Assembly (NCBI RefSeq): GCF_041549525.1
Contig: NZ_CP157456.1
Location: 310,001-374,000, forward strand
Length of the DNA: 64,000 nucleotides
Direction of reading: 5' to 3'
Source of the DNA: Paenarthrobacter aurescens
Lineage (GTDB): Bacteria; Actinomycetota; Actinomycetes; Actinomycetales; Micrococcaceae
Below the pieces are notes generated by a model, which was not told the DNA's origin, did no database searches, and saw only the letters and a program-made list of their open reading frames with translations. Positions 52,163 through 61,225 of the stretch are shown one piece after another; the stretch's first letter is position 1, and each line of letters starts with the position of its first letter. A program made the position numbers and the translations under genes.

Positions 52163-54025
52163 ATGCCTGCACTTCGCTCCAGAACAGTTACCCACGGCCG
52201 GAACATGGCCGGAGCCCGCGCACTGCTGCGTGCCTCCGGTGTTGCCAACACGGACATCGGCAAGCCGATTATTGCCGTGGCCAACTCCTTCACTGAGTTC
52301 GTCCCCGGCCACACCCACCTCGCTCCCGTGGGCCGGATTGTGTCCGACGCGATCCTGGCCGCAGGCGCTGTGCCCCGTGAATTCAACACCATCGCCGTGG
52401 ACGACGGCATTGCCATGGGCCACTCCGGCATGCTGTACTCCCTGCCGTCCCGCGACCTCATTGCCGACTCCGTGGAATACATGGTCAACGCGCACTGCGC
52501 CGACGCCTTGGTGTGCATCTCCAACTGCGACAAGATCACCCCGGGCATGCTCATGGCAGCGCTGCGACTGAACATCCCCGTGGTGTTCGTCTCCGGCGGT
52601 CCCATGGAAGCCGGCCGCGTAACGCTGACTGACGGCTCTGTCCGTTCCCTGGACCTGGTGAACGCAATAGCCGACGCTGTGGACGAATCCATCTCCGATG
52701 AAGACATCAACCTCATTGAAGAGAACGCCTGCCCCACCTGCGGTTCCTGCTCGGGCATGTTTACCGCGAACTCCATGAACTGCCTGGCCGAGGCAATCGG
52801 GTTGGCACTGCCAGGCAACGGCTCCGTGCTGGCCACCCACACCGCCCGCAAGGCGCTGTACGAGAAAGCCGGCGCCACCGTCGTCGAGCTTGTAAAGCGC
52901 TATTACGACGACGACGACCACTCCGTTTTGCCGCGCTCCATTGCCACCGCTGAGGCATTCGACAACGCCATGGCCTTGGACATTTCCATGGGCGGCTCCA
53001 CCAACACCATCCTGCACCTGCTGGCCGCAGCCCAGGAAGCAGGTGTGGAATACGGCCTGGCCGAGATGGACGCCAAGTCCCGCCAGGTGCCGTGCCTGGC
53101 CAAAGTGGCCCCCAACGTTGCCGGGGACAAAACCTACTACATGGAAGATGTGCACCGCGCCGGCGGCATCCCCGCCCTGCTGGGGGAGCTGAACCGCGGC
53201 GGCCTGCTGCACAAGAACGTCCACTCCGTACACTCCAACGACCTTGACGGTTGGCTGGACGATTGGGACATCCGCGGCGGCAAAGCCACCGAGGAAGCCC
53301 AGGCCTTGTGGCACGCTGCTCCCGGCGGCGTCCGTTCCTCCACAGCGTTCTCGCAGTCGAACCAGTGGACCTCCCTGGATACTGATGCCGAGGGCGGCTG
53401 CATTCGCTCCGTGGAGCACGCCTACTCCAAGGACGGAGGCCTGGCTGTGCTCCGCGGCAACGTGGCTGTGGACGGCGCCGTAGTGAAGACCGCAGGCGTT
53501 GACGAGTCCATCTGGACCTTCGAAGGCCCGGCCGTTGTGTGCGAATCACAGGACGAAGCTGTGGAGAAGATCCTGAACAAGACCATCAAGGAAGGCGACG
53601 TAGTGGTTATCCGCTACGAAGGCCCCCGAGGCGGCCCCGGCATGCAGGAAATGCTGTACCCCACCTCGTTCCTCAAGGGCCGCGGTTTGGGCAAGAAGTG
53701 CGCGCTCATCACCGACGGACGCTTCTCAGGCGGTACCTCAGGCTTGTCGATCGGGCACATCTCGCCCGAGGCTGCTTCCGGGGGCGCCATCGCCTTGGTG
53801 GAGAACGGGGATGTCATCAGCATCGACATCACCCGGCGCTCCCTCCAGTTGCAGGTCTCGGACGAGATCCTCGCCGAGCGACGCGAGAAGCTCCTTGTCA
53901 ACGGCGGCTACAAGCCCAAGGACCGCGAACGGCACGTCTCGCCCGCGCTCCGGGCCTATGCGGCCATGGCGCTCTCCGCTGACAAGGGTGCCGTCCGTGA
54001 TGTCTCGCTGGTGGAAAACCTCTAA
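52163..54025 (+). CDS. ilvD: Dihydroxy-acid dehydratase
   Basis: The 620-residue IlvD has iron-sulphur cysteines in [12 protein letters not shown] and [20 protein letters not shown], and the C-terminal active-site signature [18 protein letters not shown]. It dehydrates 2,3-dihydroxy acids to 2-oxo acids in valine, isoleucine and pantothenate synthesis. [20 protein letters not shown] fixes the start at ATG 52163. No other ilv genes are nearby, and it is convergent with hxlA over nine bases. Confidence 0.96.
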   Translation: MPALRSRTVTHGRNMAGARALLRASGVANTDIGKPIIAVANSFTEFVPGHTHLAPVGRIVSDAILAAGAVPREFNTIAVDDGIAMGHSGMLYSLPSRDLIADSVEYMVNAHCADALVCISNCDKITPGMLMAALRLNIPVVFVSGGPMEAGRVTLTDGSVRSLDLVNAIADAVDESISDEDINLIEENACPTCGSCSGMFTANSMNCLAEAIGLALPGNGSVLATHTARKALYEKAGATVVELVKRYYDDDDHSVLPRSIATAEAFDNAMALDISMGGSTNTILHLLAAAQEAGVEYGLAEMDAKSRQVPCLAKVAPNVAGDKTYYMEDVHRAGGIPALLGELNRGGLLHKNVHSVHSNDLDGWLDDWDIRGGKATEEAQALWHAAPGGVRSSTAFSQSNQWTSLDTDAEGGCIRSVEHAYSKDGGLAVLRGNVAVDGAVVKTAGVDESIWTFEGPAVVCESQDEAVEKILNKTIKEGDVVVIRYEGPRGGPGMQEMLYPTSFLKGRGLGKKCALITDGRFSGGTSGLSIGHISPEAASGGAIALVENGDVISIDITRRSLQLQVSDEILAERREKLLVNGGYKPKDRERHVSPALRAYAAMALSADKGAVRDVSLVENL

Positions 54026-54034
54026 AGTCCGGAG

Positions 54035-54658
54035 CTAGTTGATGGCTGCCTTCAGTTCCTTGGCGGCCAGCTCGGGGTCTGCAGCGCCGTATATGGCGCT
54101 GCCTGCAACGGCGACGTCGGCGCCCGCCAGCTGGACCGCTGCAATGGTCCCGGCATTCACGCCGCCTGCCACCGAGAACGGGACACGGGCTTCCTCGCCT
54201 GCATTGAGCAGGGTACGCAAGTTGTAACCAGGCTGTGCCTGCTCATCCAGGCCGGCGTGGAACTCCACGAACTTGGCACCAAGCGAACGGGCTTCCTTGG
54301 CGCGGGATACTTTGTCCGCCACGCCTATCAGGTCCACCACGATTCCCTTGTTGTGCGCTTTGGCGGCCTTGACTGCGCCGGCAATGGTGGAGTCATCTGC
54401 GGTGCCCAGGACCGACACCAGGTCAGCTCCCGCTTTGAAAGCGATGTCGGCTTCGAGTTCTCCGGCATCCATGGTCTTCATGTCAGCGAAGACGATCTTG
54501 GTGGGGTGGGCGTCCTTGATGGCGGTGACGGCGGAGAGGCCGGCAGCCTTGATCAGCGGGGTGCCAAGTTCAATGATGTCCACGTGCTCGGCCACTTTGT
54601 GGGCCAGTTCAAGGGCGTCCTCGACGGTGAGGAGATCCAGTGCTACCTGAAGTTTCAT
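54035..54658 (-). CDS. hxlA: 3-hexulose-6-phosphate synthase
   Basis: A 207-residue TIM-barrel enzyme of the orotidine-monophosphate decarboxylase superfamily: MKLQVALDLLTVEDALELAH, FADMKTMDAGELEADIAF with the catalytic Asp/Lys pair, and the phosphate-binding VAGGVNAGTIAAVQLAGADV. It condenses formaldehyde with ribulose-5-phosphate. It is the second gene after hxlB, 49 bases apart. The ribulose monophosphate route may detoxify formaldehyde from demethylation of methoxy or methylamine compounds. Confidence 0.94.
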   Translation of the reverse strand: MKLQVALDLLTVEDALELAHKVAEHVDIIELGTPLIKAAGLSAVTAIKDAHPTKIVFADMKTMDAGELEADIAFKAGADLVSVLGTADDSTIAGAVKAAKAHNKGIVVDLIGVADKVSRAKEARSLGAKFVEFHAGLDEQAQPGYNLRTLLNAGEEARVPFSVAGGVNAGTIAAVQLAGADVAVAGSAIYGAADPELAAKELKAAIN

Positions 54659-54707
54659 GGGGTTCTTCTTTCTTGTGGAAGGTTTGGTTGGTGCGGGTTC
54701 AGATGGG

Positions 54708-55304
54708 TTACTCGAGGTTGGCGTGCCGCAGCCAAAGCTGTTCGGCAGGCTCATCGGTGCTCTCCCAGAGGGTTTGGAACACTGCTTCGGTTGCCAGGAA
54801 GAGGGATTGCTCGAACAGGCTGCCGGAGTACTGGCGGGAAAGGCTGGAGCCGTGATCGGTCTTCTGCGCGGCGGGAATGATTACCAGCGCATCGGCCAAT
54901 CCGGCCAGGGGTGAGCCCGCATTGGTGGTCACCGCAGCGACGTCCGCGCCGGCGGCGACTGCTGTTTCCGCCGCCTTGACCACGCCCGAGGTAGTTCCTG
55001 AGCCGGACGCGACCAGCAGGAGGTCACCGGCGGTGATGGCCGGCGTCGTGGTGTCCCCGGCAATATGGACCGTCAGGCCGAGGTGCATGAGGCGCATTGC
55101 TGCCATGCGAAGAACCAGTCCGCTCCGACCTGCGCCGGACAAAAAGACCCGTTCTGCTCCCCGGATCCTCTCTGCGAGGTCTGCCAGCTGGCGGACATCG
55201 ATCGCGTTGGTGGTGCCCGCTGTTTCATTCTGGATCAGTGACAGGTTGAGGGCCGCCCGGGCTGCTGTTTCGCTCAGGGAGGACCGTTCCGCAACGGCGT
55301 CCAT
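54708..55304 (-). CDS. hxlB: 6-phospho-3-hexuloisomerase
   Basis: A 198-residue SIS-domain isomerase: RVFLSGAGRSGLVLRMAAMR, DLLLVASGSGTTSGVVKAAE and the C-terminal LFEQSLFLATEAVFQTLWES. It converts hexulose-6-phosphate to fructose-6-phosphate. ATG 55304 follows AAAGGAG. It is the first gene of hxlB-hxlA, with a palindromic operator in the 137-base gap to the divergent LuxR-type regulator. Confidence 0.94.
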   Translation of the reverse strand: MDAVAERSSLSETAARAALNLSLIQNETAGTTNAIDVRQLADLAERIRGAERVFLSGAGRSGLVLRMAAMRLMHLGLTVHIAGDTTTPAITAGDLLLVASGSGTTSGVVKAAETAVAAGADVAAVTTNAGSPLAGLADALVIIPAAQKTDHGSSLSRQYSGSLFEQSLFLATEAVFQTLWESTDEPAEQLWLRHANLE

Positions 55305-55392
55305 ATTCACTCCTTTACGTGCCGTTCTTTTGGTTCCCTTCCACCTTGGTGCAGTTTCCGGGTAGGTGGAACGCCTTTTTGTGACGGCATTT

Positions 55393-55410
55393 ACTACCCC
55401 ATTGGGTAGT
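55393..55410. promoter_or_regulatory. 18-bp palindrome in the hxlB/LuxR divergent promoter
   Basis: ACTACCC and GGGTAGT form a perfect 7-bp inverted repeat with a 4-base spacer, of the form bound by LuxR/NarL-type helix-turn-helix dimers. It lies 32 bases from the regulator start and 89 from hxlB. Confidence 0.65.
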
Positions 55411-55441
55411 TCCTCTCCTGGGAGGCACGTACTCTGACTGA

Positions 55442-56701
55442 ATGCAGAACTGGACACTCCTCCACGCCGTCAGCGATCTTGCTGCGGCGCCGCTGAACCG
55501 CATTGCCGAAGTCCTCCGCGACGCCACACTCCCGTTTGTCCAGGCCAGCGCCTTGATCATCTTCACCGAGGAATGCACTGGCCGGCCCCAGAAAAAGGCG
55601 GGTGATGAAGGCGTGGTCAGCCGGGTGTCCATCACCGAACTGGACAGACTGGGATCGGCCTTGCCGGGCGAGGGCCCATGGCGAACTTCTGCGGTTATCG
55701 CCGGGCAGGAGAGGGAAGTCCTTGCCCTTGGTTTCGCACCCAGCCAAGCGCTGCTGGTGCTGACCGATCCCTCCGTTGCCGGGGGATCCGAAGGTGAAGA
55801 GGCTCTTCGCCTTCTCGACTACCTTTGGCGATTAACCGCAAGACGCATCCAGGAGAAAGTAACTGACGCGCCGCCGTCGTACCTGTTGGAATCGCGGGCA
55901 GCGTCCGCCGAGCGGATCCGTGTAACTGCCGAGCTGATCGACCAACACTCCACCACGCTTGAAACGCTGCTTGCGGCCCTGCGGTCCACCTCCATGAACG
56001 ACGCCGCGGCGCGCGCCTCGGTGACGGACCTCGCTGTTAAAGCCCTGGTGGACTTGCGGACGGTCAGCGACCGCACCAGCGATCTGGTGGAGGAGCCGGT
56101 GGCGACGGCGTTCGAACGGCTTCGTGAGGACCTTCGGCCCCTGATGCACTTCAGCAATATCGATATGCAATTCATCGAGCCGCCCGCCAACGGGCGTGCA
56201 CTCCCCGGCGAAGTTGCCCATGCTGCACGTGCTGTTGTTCGTGGCCTGGTCCTGGCCATCGCGGAGCAACCGGACGTCCGCCGGGTGCGGGCCCAGTGGG
56301 ACTGCGACGGTGAGAACCTGCTGATCAATGTGCGCGACGACGGTCTGGGTGCACTTACGCCGGACTCGCCCAGCATCGCCCGGTTGCAGCAGCGGGTGCA
56401 GGCCGTTGACGGGCGGATGTCCCTTGAGGTGATGCAGGGCTGGGGTGCGGATATTTCCGTGGTGTTGCCCTTGGATCCACCGGCTTCGCCCGCAGGCGAC
56501 GTCGCCGCGTGGGACCTGGCGCCGAGGGAACTGGAAGTCCTGCAGCTGCTCACCGCCGGGCAACGGAACCGGAGCATCGCAGGGGCGCTCCACATCAGCG
56601 AAAATACGGTGAAATTCCACGTCCGCAACCTCTTCCGGAAACTGAACGTGCGTTCCAGGACTGAGGCGATCGCCTTGGCGCACTCGGCCGGGCTCAGGTA
56701 G
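55442..56701 (+). CDS. LuxR-type regulator with histidine-kinase-like ATPase region
   Basis: A 419-residue protein. The N-terminal third resembles a small GAF-like sensor. Residues about 155-230 form a helical dimerisation-like region (ASAERIRVTAELIDQHSTTL). A diverged HATPase region follows (LLINVRDDGLGALTPDSPS, RLQQRVQAVDGRMSLEVMQG). The C-terminus is a LuxR HTH (LTAGQRNRSIAGALHISENT). It joins kinase-like and DNA-binding parts in one chain, so it probably senses and acts without a partner. It is divergent from hxlB-hxlA, its likely target. Confidence 0.85.
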   Translation: MQNWTLLHAVSDLAAAPLNRIAEVLRDATLPFVQASALIIFTEECTGRPQKKAGDEGVVSRVSITELDRLGSALPGEGPWRTSAVIAGQEREVLALGFAPSQALLVLTDPSVAGGSEGEEALRLLDYLWRLTARRIQEKVTDAPPSYLLESRAASAERIRVTAELIDQHSTTLETLLAALRSTSMNDAAARASVTDLAVKALVDLRTVSDRTSDLVEEPVATAFERLREDLRPLMHFSNIDMQFIEPPANGRALPGEVAHAARAVVRGLVLAIAEQPDVRRVRAQWDCDGENLLINVRDDGLGALTPDSPSIARLQQRVQAVDGRMSLEVMQGWGADISVVLPLDPPASPAGDVAAWDLAPRELEVLQLLTAGQRNRSIAGALHISENTVKFHVRNLFRKLNVRSRTEAIALAHSAGLR

Positions 56702-56756
56702 GTCTTCAGGAAATCCGGGCCGCCGCCGGCTCTTCGCCGCGCTTAGAGTGGCACGC

Positions 56757-56966
56757 TCAGAGCGGCGCGTCTATGCCCAGGTCTTCGAGTGCCCAAGACA
56801 GGATCCGCAGTTCGAAAGGATGGCGCTCCTGGATCTCGAAGACGTACGCATCGAGTTCAAAGACGGGAGCATTTCCACCGTGGGACCAGTAGCGGATCCA
56901 CAGGTCTTCAAGATCGATGGTCCCGTGCTGAATGAGGGTTCGAGCTGTCCGGCGTGGATCTTCCAT
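56757..56966 (-). CDS. Conserved-looking small protein, 69 aa
   Basis: A compact acidic protein with pattern DLEDLWIRYWSHGGNAPVFE followed by LDAYVFEIQERHPFEL. This type (W.RY...GGN...E.EAY) recurs in actinobacterial genomes as small regulatory-like proteins of unknown function. ATG 56966 is the start giving only the conserved part; the open frame extends upstream as an artefact. It lies next to the second GAF-ANTAR gene, divergent from it. Confidence 0.6.
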   Translation of the reverse strand: MEDPRRTARTLIQHGTIDLEDLWIRYWSHGGNAPVFELDAYVFEIQERHPFELRILSWALEDLGIDAPL

Positions 56967-57101
56967 AACTGGTATCCCGTTGTAAGCGGCGGGTCGCTCT
57001 GGGAGCGAATTGATCAGGTTACTTATTTTTGAACTGTACCTTCTGCTCGGTTTCAGCGGCAAGAGGTGACGGGAAGCCCAAGTGTTCCTACGATTAGGCT
57101 C

Positions 57102-57839
57102 ATGGAACCCACCAGAAGTGCCGAACACATCAGAAGCCTGCATGAACTGGTGGTCGGTAGTTCCGACATCCACGGAATCCTCAACGGGGTGACCGGCTTC
57201 GCCAGCGATGCCATGAGTAAGGTGGCCGGTGAGAATATTGACTGTGCCCTGACCTTGCGGCGCCGCAAGCGTACCGCCACTGTAGCGGGCAGCAGCGAGC
57301 GGGCCGTGTTCCTGGACAAAATAGAACAGGAACTCAAGCAGGGTCCCTGCTTGGAAGCCTTGGATGCCGGGCGTCCCGTACTGCTGGCTGACGTTGCCAC
57401 GGATACCAACTGGCCGCTTTACAGCAGCGCTCTGGCAGCTGAGGGCGTCCACAGCGCATTGGGTGTGCCCATGGACCTGGGGGATACTTCTCAAGCGGTC
57501 ATCAACTTCTTCGCACCTACGGCGGGGACCTTCACGGATGCTGTGATTGCCGAAGCTGCCGCCTTCGCAGATGTTGCGGGCAGTACCTTGCGCCTGGCCA
57601 TCAGGGTGGAAACCGTGGAGCAGCTCAACGCCGACCTCAAGACTGCCATGTCCTCCAGGACGGTCATTGACCTTGCCTGCGGCGTCATCATGGCCCAAAA
57701 CCGTTGCAGCCAGGAAGAGGCGTTCAATGTGCTGACCAAAGCTTCAAGCCATCGAAACCAGAAACTGCATGCCGTCGCGTCGGAAATCATCGCAAACCTC
57801 AGCGGAAGCAGTGACAGCCAACTGCACTTCGAGGACTAG
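57102..57839 (+). CDS. GAF-ANTAR RNA-binding antitermination regulator (copy 2)
   Basis: A 245-residue paralog of the protein at 13665-14438. The GAF domain contains LRRRKRTATVAGSSERAVFL, QGPCLEALDAGRPV and INFFAPTAGTFTD. The ANTAR domain contains TVIDLACGVIMAQNRCSQEE followed by ASSHRNQKLHAVASEIIANL. It likely binds paired RNA hairpins to prevent termination when its GAF domain is triggered. ATG 57102 is the better start; GTG 57066 would add a short extension. No target RNA was identified nearby. Confidence 0.9.
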   Translation: MEPTRSAEHIRSLHELVVGSSDIHGILNGVTGFASDAMSKVAGENIDCALTLRRRKRTATVAGSSERAVFLDKIEQELKQGPCLEALDAGRPVLLADVATDTNWPLYSSALAAEGVHSALGVPMDLGDTSQAVINFFAPTAGTFTDAVIAEAAAFADVAGSTLRLAIRVETVEQLNADLKTAMSSRTVIDLACGVIMAQNRCSQEEAFNVLTKASSHRNQKLHAVASEIIANLSGSSDSQLHFED

Positions 57840-57868
57840 GTTCCTGGATCGTCTGATTCCCGGCGGAC

Positions 57869-58144
57869 CTAAGCGGCGTGGTCACCGCCGTTGAATGACG
57901 ACGGCGGGGGCCGCCCGGCGTCGGGCTCTTCGGCATGGTGCCCGGGAACCGCGGTGACCCTCCGGGACCTGCTGCGCCCCACAAAGAGCATGGCCAGTGG
58001 TGCGAGCACCAGGAGCAGGCTCACTGTGCCCACACCGACGATGCCGGCAACGGCGACCAAGCCAACCATGAACAGAAGGTGGATGTCAGGAGCATCCGTG
58101 ACCGACCATGTGGTGACGAATGCCGGACCTTGGGATAACTTCAT
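57869..58144 (-). CDS. Small two-helix membrane protein, 91 aa
   Basis: Two hydrophobic segments (about residues 24-40 and 42-58) are followed by the basic GRSRSRRVTAV and a polar tail rich in Pro and Ser. No family is recognised. ATG 58144 has a GGAG six bases upstream; the in-frame ATG at 58156 lacks it. It is convergent with the GAF-ANTAR gene. Confidence 0.6.
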   Translation of the reverse strand: MKLSQGPAFVTTWSVTDAPDIHLLFMVGLVAVAGIVGVGTVSLLLVLAPLAMLFVGRSRSRRVTAVPGHHAEEPDAGRPPPSSFNGGDHAA

Positions 58145-58491
58145 GTTTTGCTCCACGGGGCGTCAGCTGCTCATTTTTCCTACTGCCTTTTAGTGTGCCG
58201 GGAAGCCAAAAAGTGTTGGTGAAAATCTTTTTCTTTTAGTACGCGTCACGTTTCCGCAGGTCAGAGCACATAACCATTGCCCATGTCGTTGAACCGCGTA
58301 CTGCGCCGTTGCCCTTTTCGGCCGCGTTGCGTTTCACCGGCATCGTTAGCAGTGGTGGGTGTGGCGGGTTCTGGGGCCCGCCCGGGGCGCCATCACTGCG
58401 TAAACCGGGCTAGTGCGGTCGGTCGTCTGAGTCGCGACCGACCGCACGATCCCCGGTAGACGGCCGGGGTGCGTAAACCTAGACTGACCGC
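58145..58491. other. Structured intergenic region upstream of the META lipoprotein
   Basis: About 347 bases without a gene. Three hairpins lie between 58363 and 58469: GGCGGG/CCCGCC, a perfect 13-bp stem (58413-58425 with 58435-58447) and CCCCGG/CCGGGG. The decamer TGCGTAAACC flanks the last two at 58397-58406 and 58470-58479. An AT-rich promoter-like zone lies near 58205-58245. No transposase remnant is visible. Confidence 0.6.
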
Positions 58492-58872
58492 ATGGCGCAG
58501 CCCAGGAACCGCATCTTCCGTTCTGTTTTCCCTGCATTGCTTGCAGCGGCCTTGATGGCAGGCTGCGCAGGAAGCGGCAACGGCCCCTTTGTAGGTGTGT
58601 GGGGTGATACCAGCGACGCCAAACAACCCTCCTTGGACCTGAAGTCCGATGGCACTGCCACCGGAACGGATGGTTGCAACAGGCTCACGGGCTCTTGGAA
58701 AGAGGACGGCAAGACCATCTCCTTCGGCGGTTTCGCGTCCACCCGGATGGCCTGCGAAGGCGTTGACACCTGGCTTTCAAACGCGGCCACAGCCAAGATC
58801 CAGGAAGACGGGAAGCTGGCAGTGTTCGGCCAAGGCGGGGATGAGATCGGCACCCTAACCCCCGGCAAATAG
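58492..58872 (+). CDS. META-domain lipoprotein
   Basis: A 126-residue protein with lipobox LMAGC (Cys25) and a META/HslJ-like fold: FVGVWGDTSDAKQPSLDLKS, then GTDGCNRLTGSWKEDGKTIS and FASTRMACEG with the two conserved Cys. META proteins are envelope proteins of unclear function, linked in enterobacteria to heat and novobiocin resistance. It lies 37 bases upstream of the glutaminase gene. Confidence 0.85.
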   Translation: MAQPRNRIFRSVFPALLAAALMAGCAGSGNGPFVGVWGDTSDAKQPSLDLKSDGTATGTDGCNRLTGSWKEDGKTISFGGFASTRMACEGVDTWLSNAATAKIQEDGKLAVFGQGGDEIGTLTPGK

Positions 58873-58909
58873 GGGATCCTGTTGTTTCAACGATCGTTGG
58901 GGGGAAACC

Positions 58910-59943
58910 GTGGTGGAAACAAACGTTGAGGGCGTCAAGCAGGCCGTTTCCACCGGAACCCTACCCGGATGGGACCAGGTTGACTCGCTGGTAGCGGCAT
59001 CCCATGAGCGGAACCGTGCATGCAAGGACGGTGCCGTGGCTGACTACATTCCCGTTCTTGCGCAAGCGGACCCGAATCTGTTCGGCGTCTGTGTGGTGGA
59101 AGTCGACGGCGGAGTCCACGTCGCCGGCGAGGCCGATGCTGAGTTCTCCATCCAGTCCATCTCCAAAGCCTTCGTGTACGCCTTGGTGTGCCAGGACCTC
59201 GGCCATGCGGCCATGGCGGACCTTGTAGGAGTGAACAACACCGGGCTTGCCTTCAACTCCGTGATGGCCATTGAACTCAACCACGGCCACCCCATGAATC
59301 CCATGGTCAACGCCGGCGCGCTGGCCACCACGGCACTCATGCCCGGCAGGACACCGGATGAACAATGGGCTGCCATCCACTCCGGGCTGTCCGCCTTCGC
59401 AGGCCGGGACCTGGTGCTGGACCAAGAGGTCTATCGCTCCGAGATGGGTACCAACACCAGAAACCGTGCCATTGCCAGGCTCTTGGAAAGTTACGGCAGG
59501 ATGGGGCGCGATCCTCTCGAAGTGGTGGATGTGTACACCAAGCACTCCTCCCTGCGGGTCAGCGCCCGCGACCTCGCCATCATGGGTGCCACGCTGGCCG
59601 ATGGCGGGGTCAACCCGGTGACGGGACAGCGCGTGGTTTCAGCGGAGGTATGCCGGGACACCCTGGCGATCCTCGCCTCCAACGGCCTGTACGAAAGGTC
59701 CGGGGAATGGCTGTTCGAGATCGGGCTCCCAGGAAAGTCCGGGTGTCCGGTGGACTGCTCACGGTCTCACCTGGCAAAGCCGGAATCGGAACCTTCTCCC
59801 CACGGTTGGACGCCGCAGGCAACAGCGTGCGCGGCCAACAAGCCACGGCATATCTATCCCGGGTGCTGGGATTGAACATTTTCGCGTCCCACGCCTACGC
59901 ACCAGGCGGAGGGTCCAGGAAGCATGGCGATCTCAGCGGCTGA
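58910..59943 (+). pseudogene. glsA: Glutaminase A, frameshifted near the C-terminus
   Basis: A serine-beta-lactamase-like glutaminase. SISKAF carries the nucleophile Ser and Lys, NHGHPMNPMVNAGA binds substrate, and SARDLAIMGATLADGG is conserved. The frame breaks at 59741-59743: GEWLFEIGLPGKSG should continue VSGGLLTVSPGKAGIGTFSP, which is found intact in the next frame up to a stop at 59943. One missing G in a short G-run explains this. As written the protein would be 321 residues with an alien 31-residue tail. It hydrolyses glutamine to glutamate if intact. Confidence 0.85.
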
Positions 59944-61225
59944 CGGATCCCGTTGAGCTGGACGTCAGCGGATTGGCGATCTCATCGGACATCATGCGTG
60001 CTGCAAAGAGTGCCACGAATGCCATGATGGGGCACACCAAGCCGGCAACGAAAAAGATGAGCCACAAGGGAACCACCTCCGCCAAAGGTCCGGCGAGCGC
60101 CATGGATACCGGCATCAGGGCCAAGGAAACGAAGAAGTCCAGGCTGGATATCCGGCCCAGCAGATGCCGTGGCACGCGCCGTTGCAACAGCGTGCCCCAG
60201 ATGACCATTCCAACTCCCTCGGTGGCACCGAAAATCAGCATGGCAGCCCCGAGCACCCAGAAATTGTCCATGAACCCTATGGCAGCTACCGGCAGGCTTC
60301 CCAGCCCCCACGTCACCACCATCACGGTCAGGTATCGCCGGGGAAGCCGGAACGTTGCCGTGGCCAGGGCGGCAGCGGCACTCCCAACTCCCATGACTGC
60401 CAACAGGAAGCCGAACGTTCGTGAATCGCCGCCCAGTTGATCCCGGACGACGAACGGCAGCAGGACCTCGATGGGGCCGATCAGGAAAAGCACGGACAGG
60501 CAGGCCCAGATCAGGGTCCACAAGAGCCACGGCGTACGGATGGTGTAGCTGAATCCCTCCTGGAGGTCCTTGAAAAGGGAGGACTTGGCAGTTGTGGATG
60601 TCCCCGGACTTGCGGCGGCCGCACCGCCACCGCCCGGGCGCCGGCTCAGGAGGTTCACGATCCCAAACGCCAGCAAGTGGCAAACGGCCACTCCAGCCAC
60701 GGCATGGGCCGGGGACAATACCGCCACCAGAATTCCTGCGATTGCCGGGCCCGCCGCCTGCTGCAGAACCGGCCGCACCGTTCCTTCCAACCCGTTGGCA
60801 GCCAAAAGATCATCGGCGGGCAGGATGCGAGGCAGCATGGCCGAATACGCCGGAAAGAAGAATGCCTGTCCCACGCCTATGACAAACGCACCCACGGCCA
60901 AATGCCACAGCTGAAGGACGTTGAACAAGGCGAGTGCTGTAATGGTGGCAATGACGGCCAGGTTGGCGCCTTCCACAGCGATGATCAGGAGCCGCTGAGG
61001 GAACCGGTCCGCCGCAATGCCGCCCGCCAACACAAAGCCCACCAGTCCGATGCTGGCTGCGGTTGCAACCAAGGACAGCTCAAGCGGGCCGCCGCCAAGG
61101 TGGATCACCTCATAGACCATCGCCACAGCCCACATGCCCGATCCGAAAATGGAAATGGACAGCGCGGAAATCAACACCCGGAATTCCCGGTGCGCAAAGG
61201 GACGCAGCGCTCGCAGCGAGGCCAT
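59933..61225 (-). CDS. MFS transporter, MFS_3/enterobactin-exporter-like
   Basis: A 430-residue 12-helix transporter. N-terminal FAHREFRVLISALSISIFGS is typical of the EntS/MFS_3 group, and GGIAADRFPQRLLIIAVEGA is its motif A. A long loop after helix 6 carries Gly/Ala-rich sequence. Substrate is unknown; relatives export siderophores or drugs. Its last codons overlap the true end of the glutaminase reading frame by 11 bases. Confidence 0.9.
   Translation of the reverse strand: MASLRALRPFAHREFRVLISALSISIFGSGMWAVAMVYEVIHLGGGPLELSLVATAASIGLVGFVLAGGIAADRFPQRLLIIAVEGANLAVIATITALALFNVLQLWHLAVGAFVIGVGQAFFFPAYSAMLPRILPADDLLAANGLEGTVRPVLQQAAGPAIAGILVAVLSPAHAVAGVAVCHLLAFGIVNLLSRRPGGGGAAAASPGTSTTAKSSLFKDLQEGFSYTIRTPWLLWTLIWACLSVLFLIGPIEVLLPFVVRDQLGGDSRTFGFLLAVMGVGSAAAALATATFRLPRRYLTVMVVTWGLGSLPVAAIGFMDNFWVLGAAMLIFGATEGVGMVIWGTLLQRRVPRHLLGRISSLDFFVSLALMPVSMALAGPLAEVVPLWLIFFVAGLVCPIMAFVALFAARMMSDEIANPLTSSSTGSVSR

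Noticed and set aside
52073..53419. A 448-codon minus-strand frame opposite ilvD
   Set aside because: Antisense to strongly conserved IlvD; no independent motif or ribosome site.
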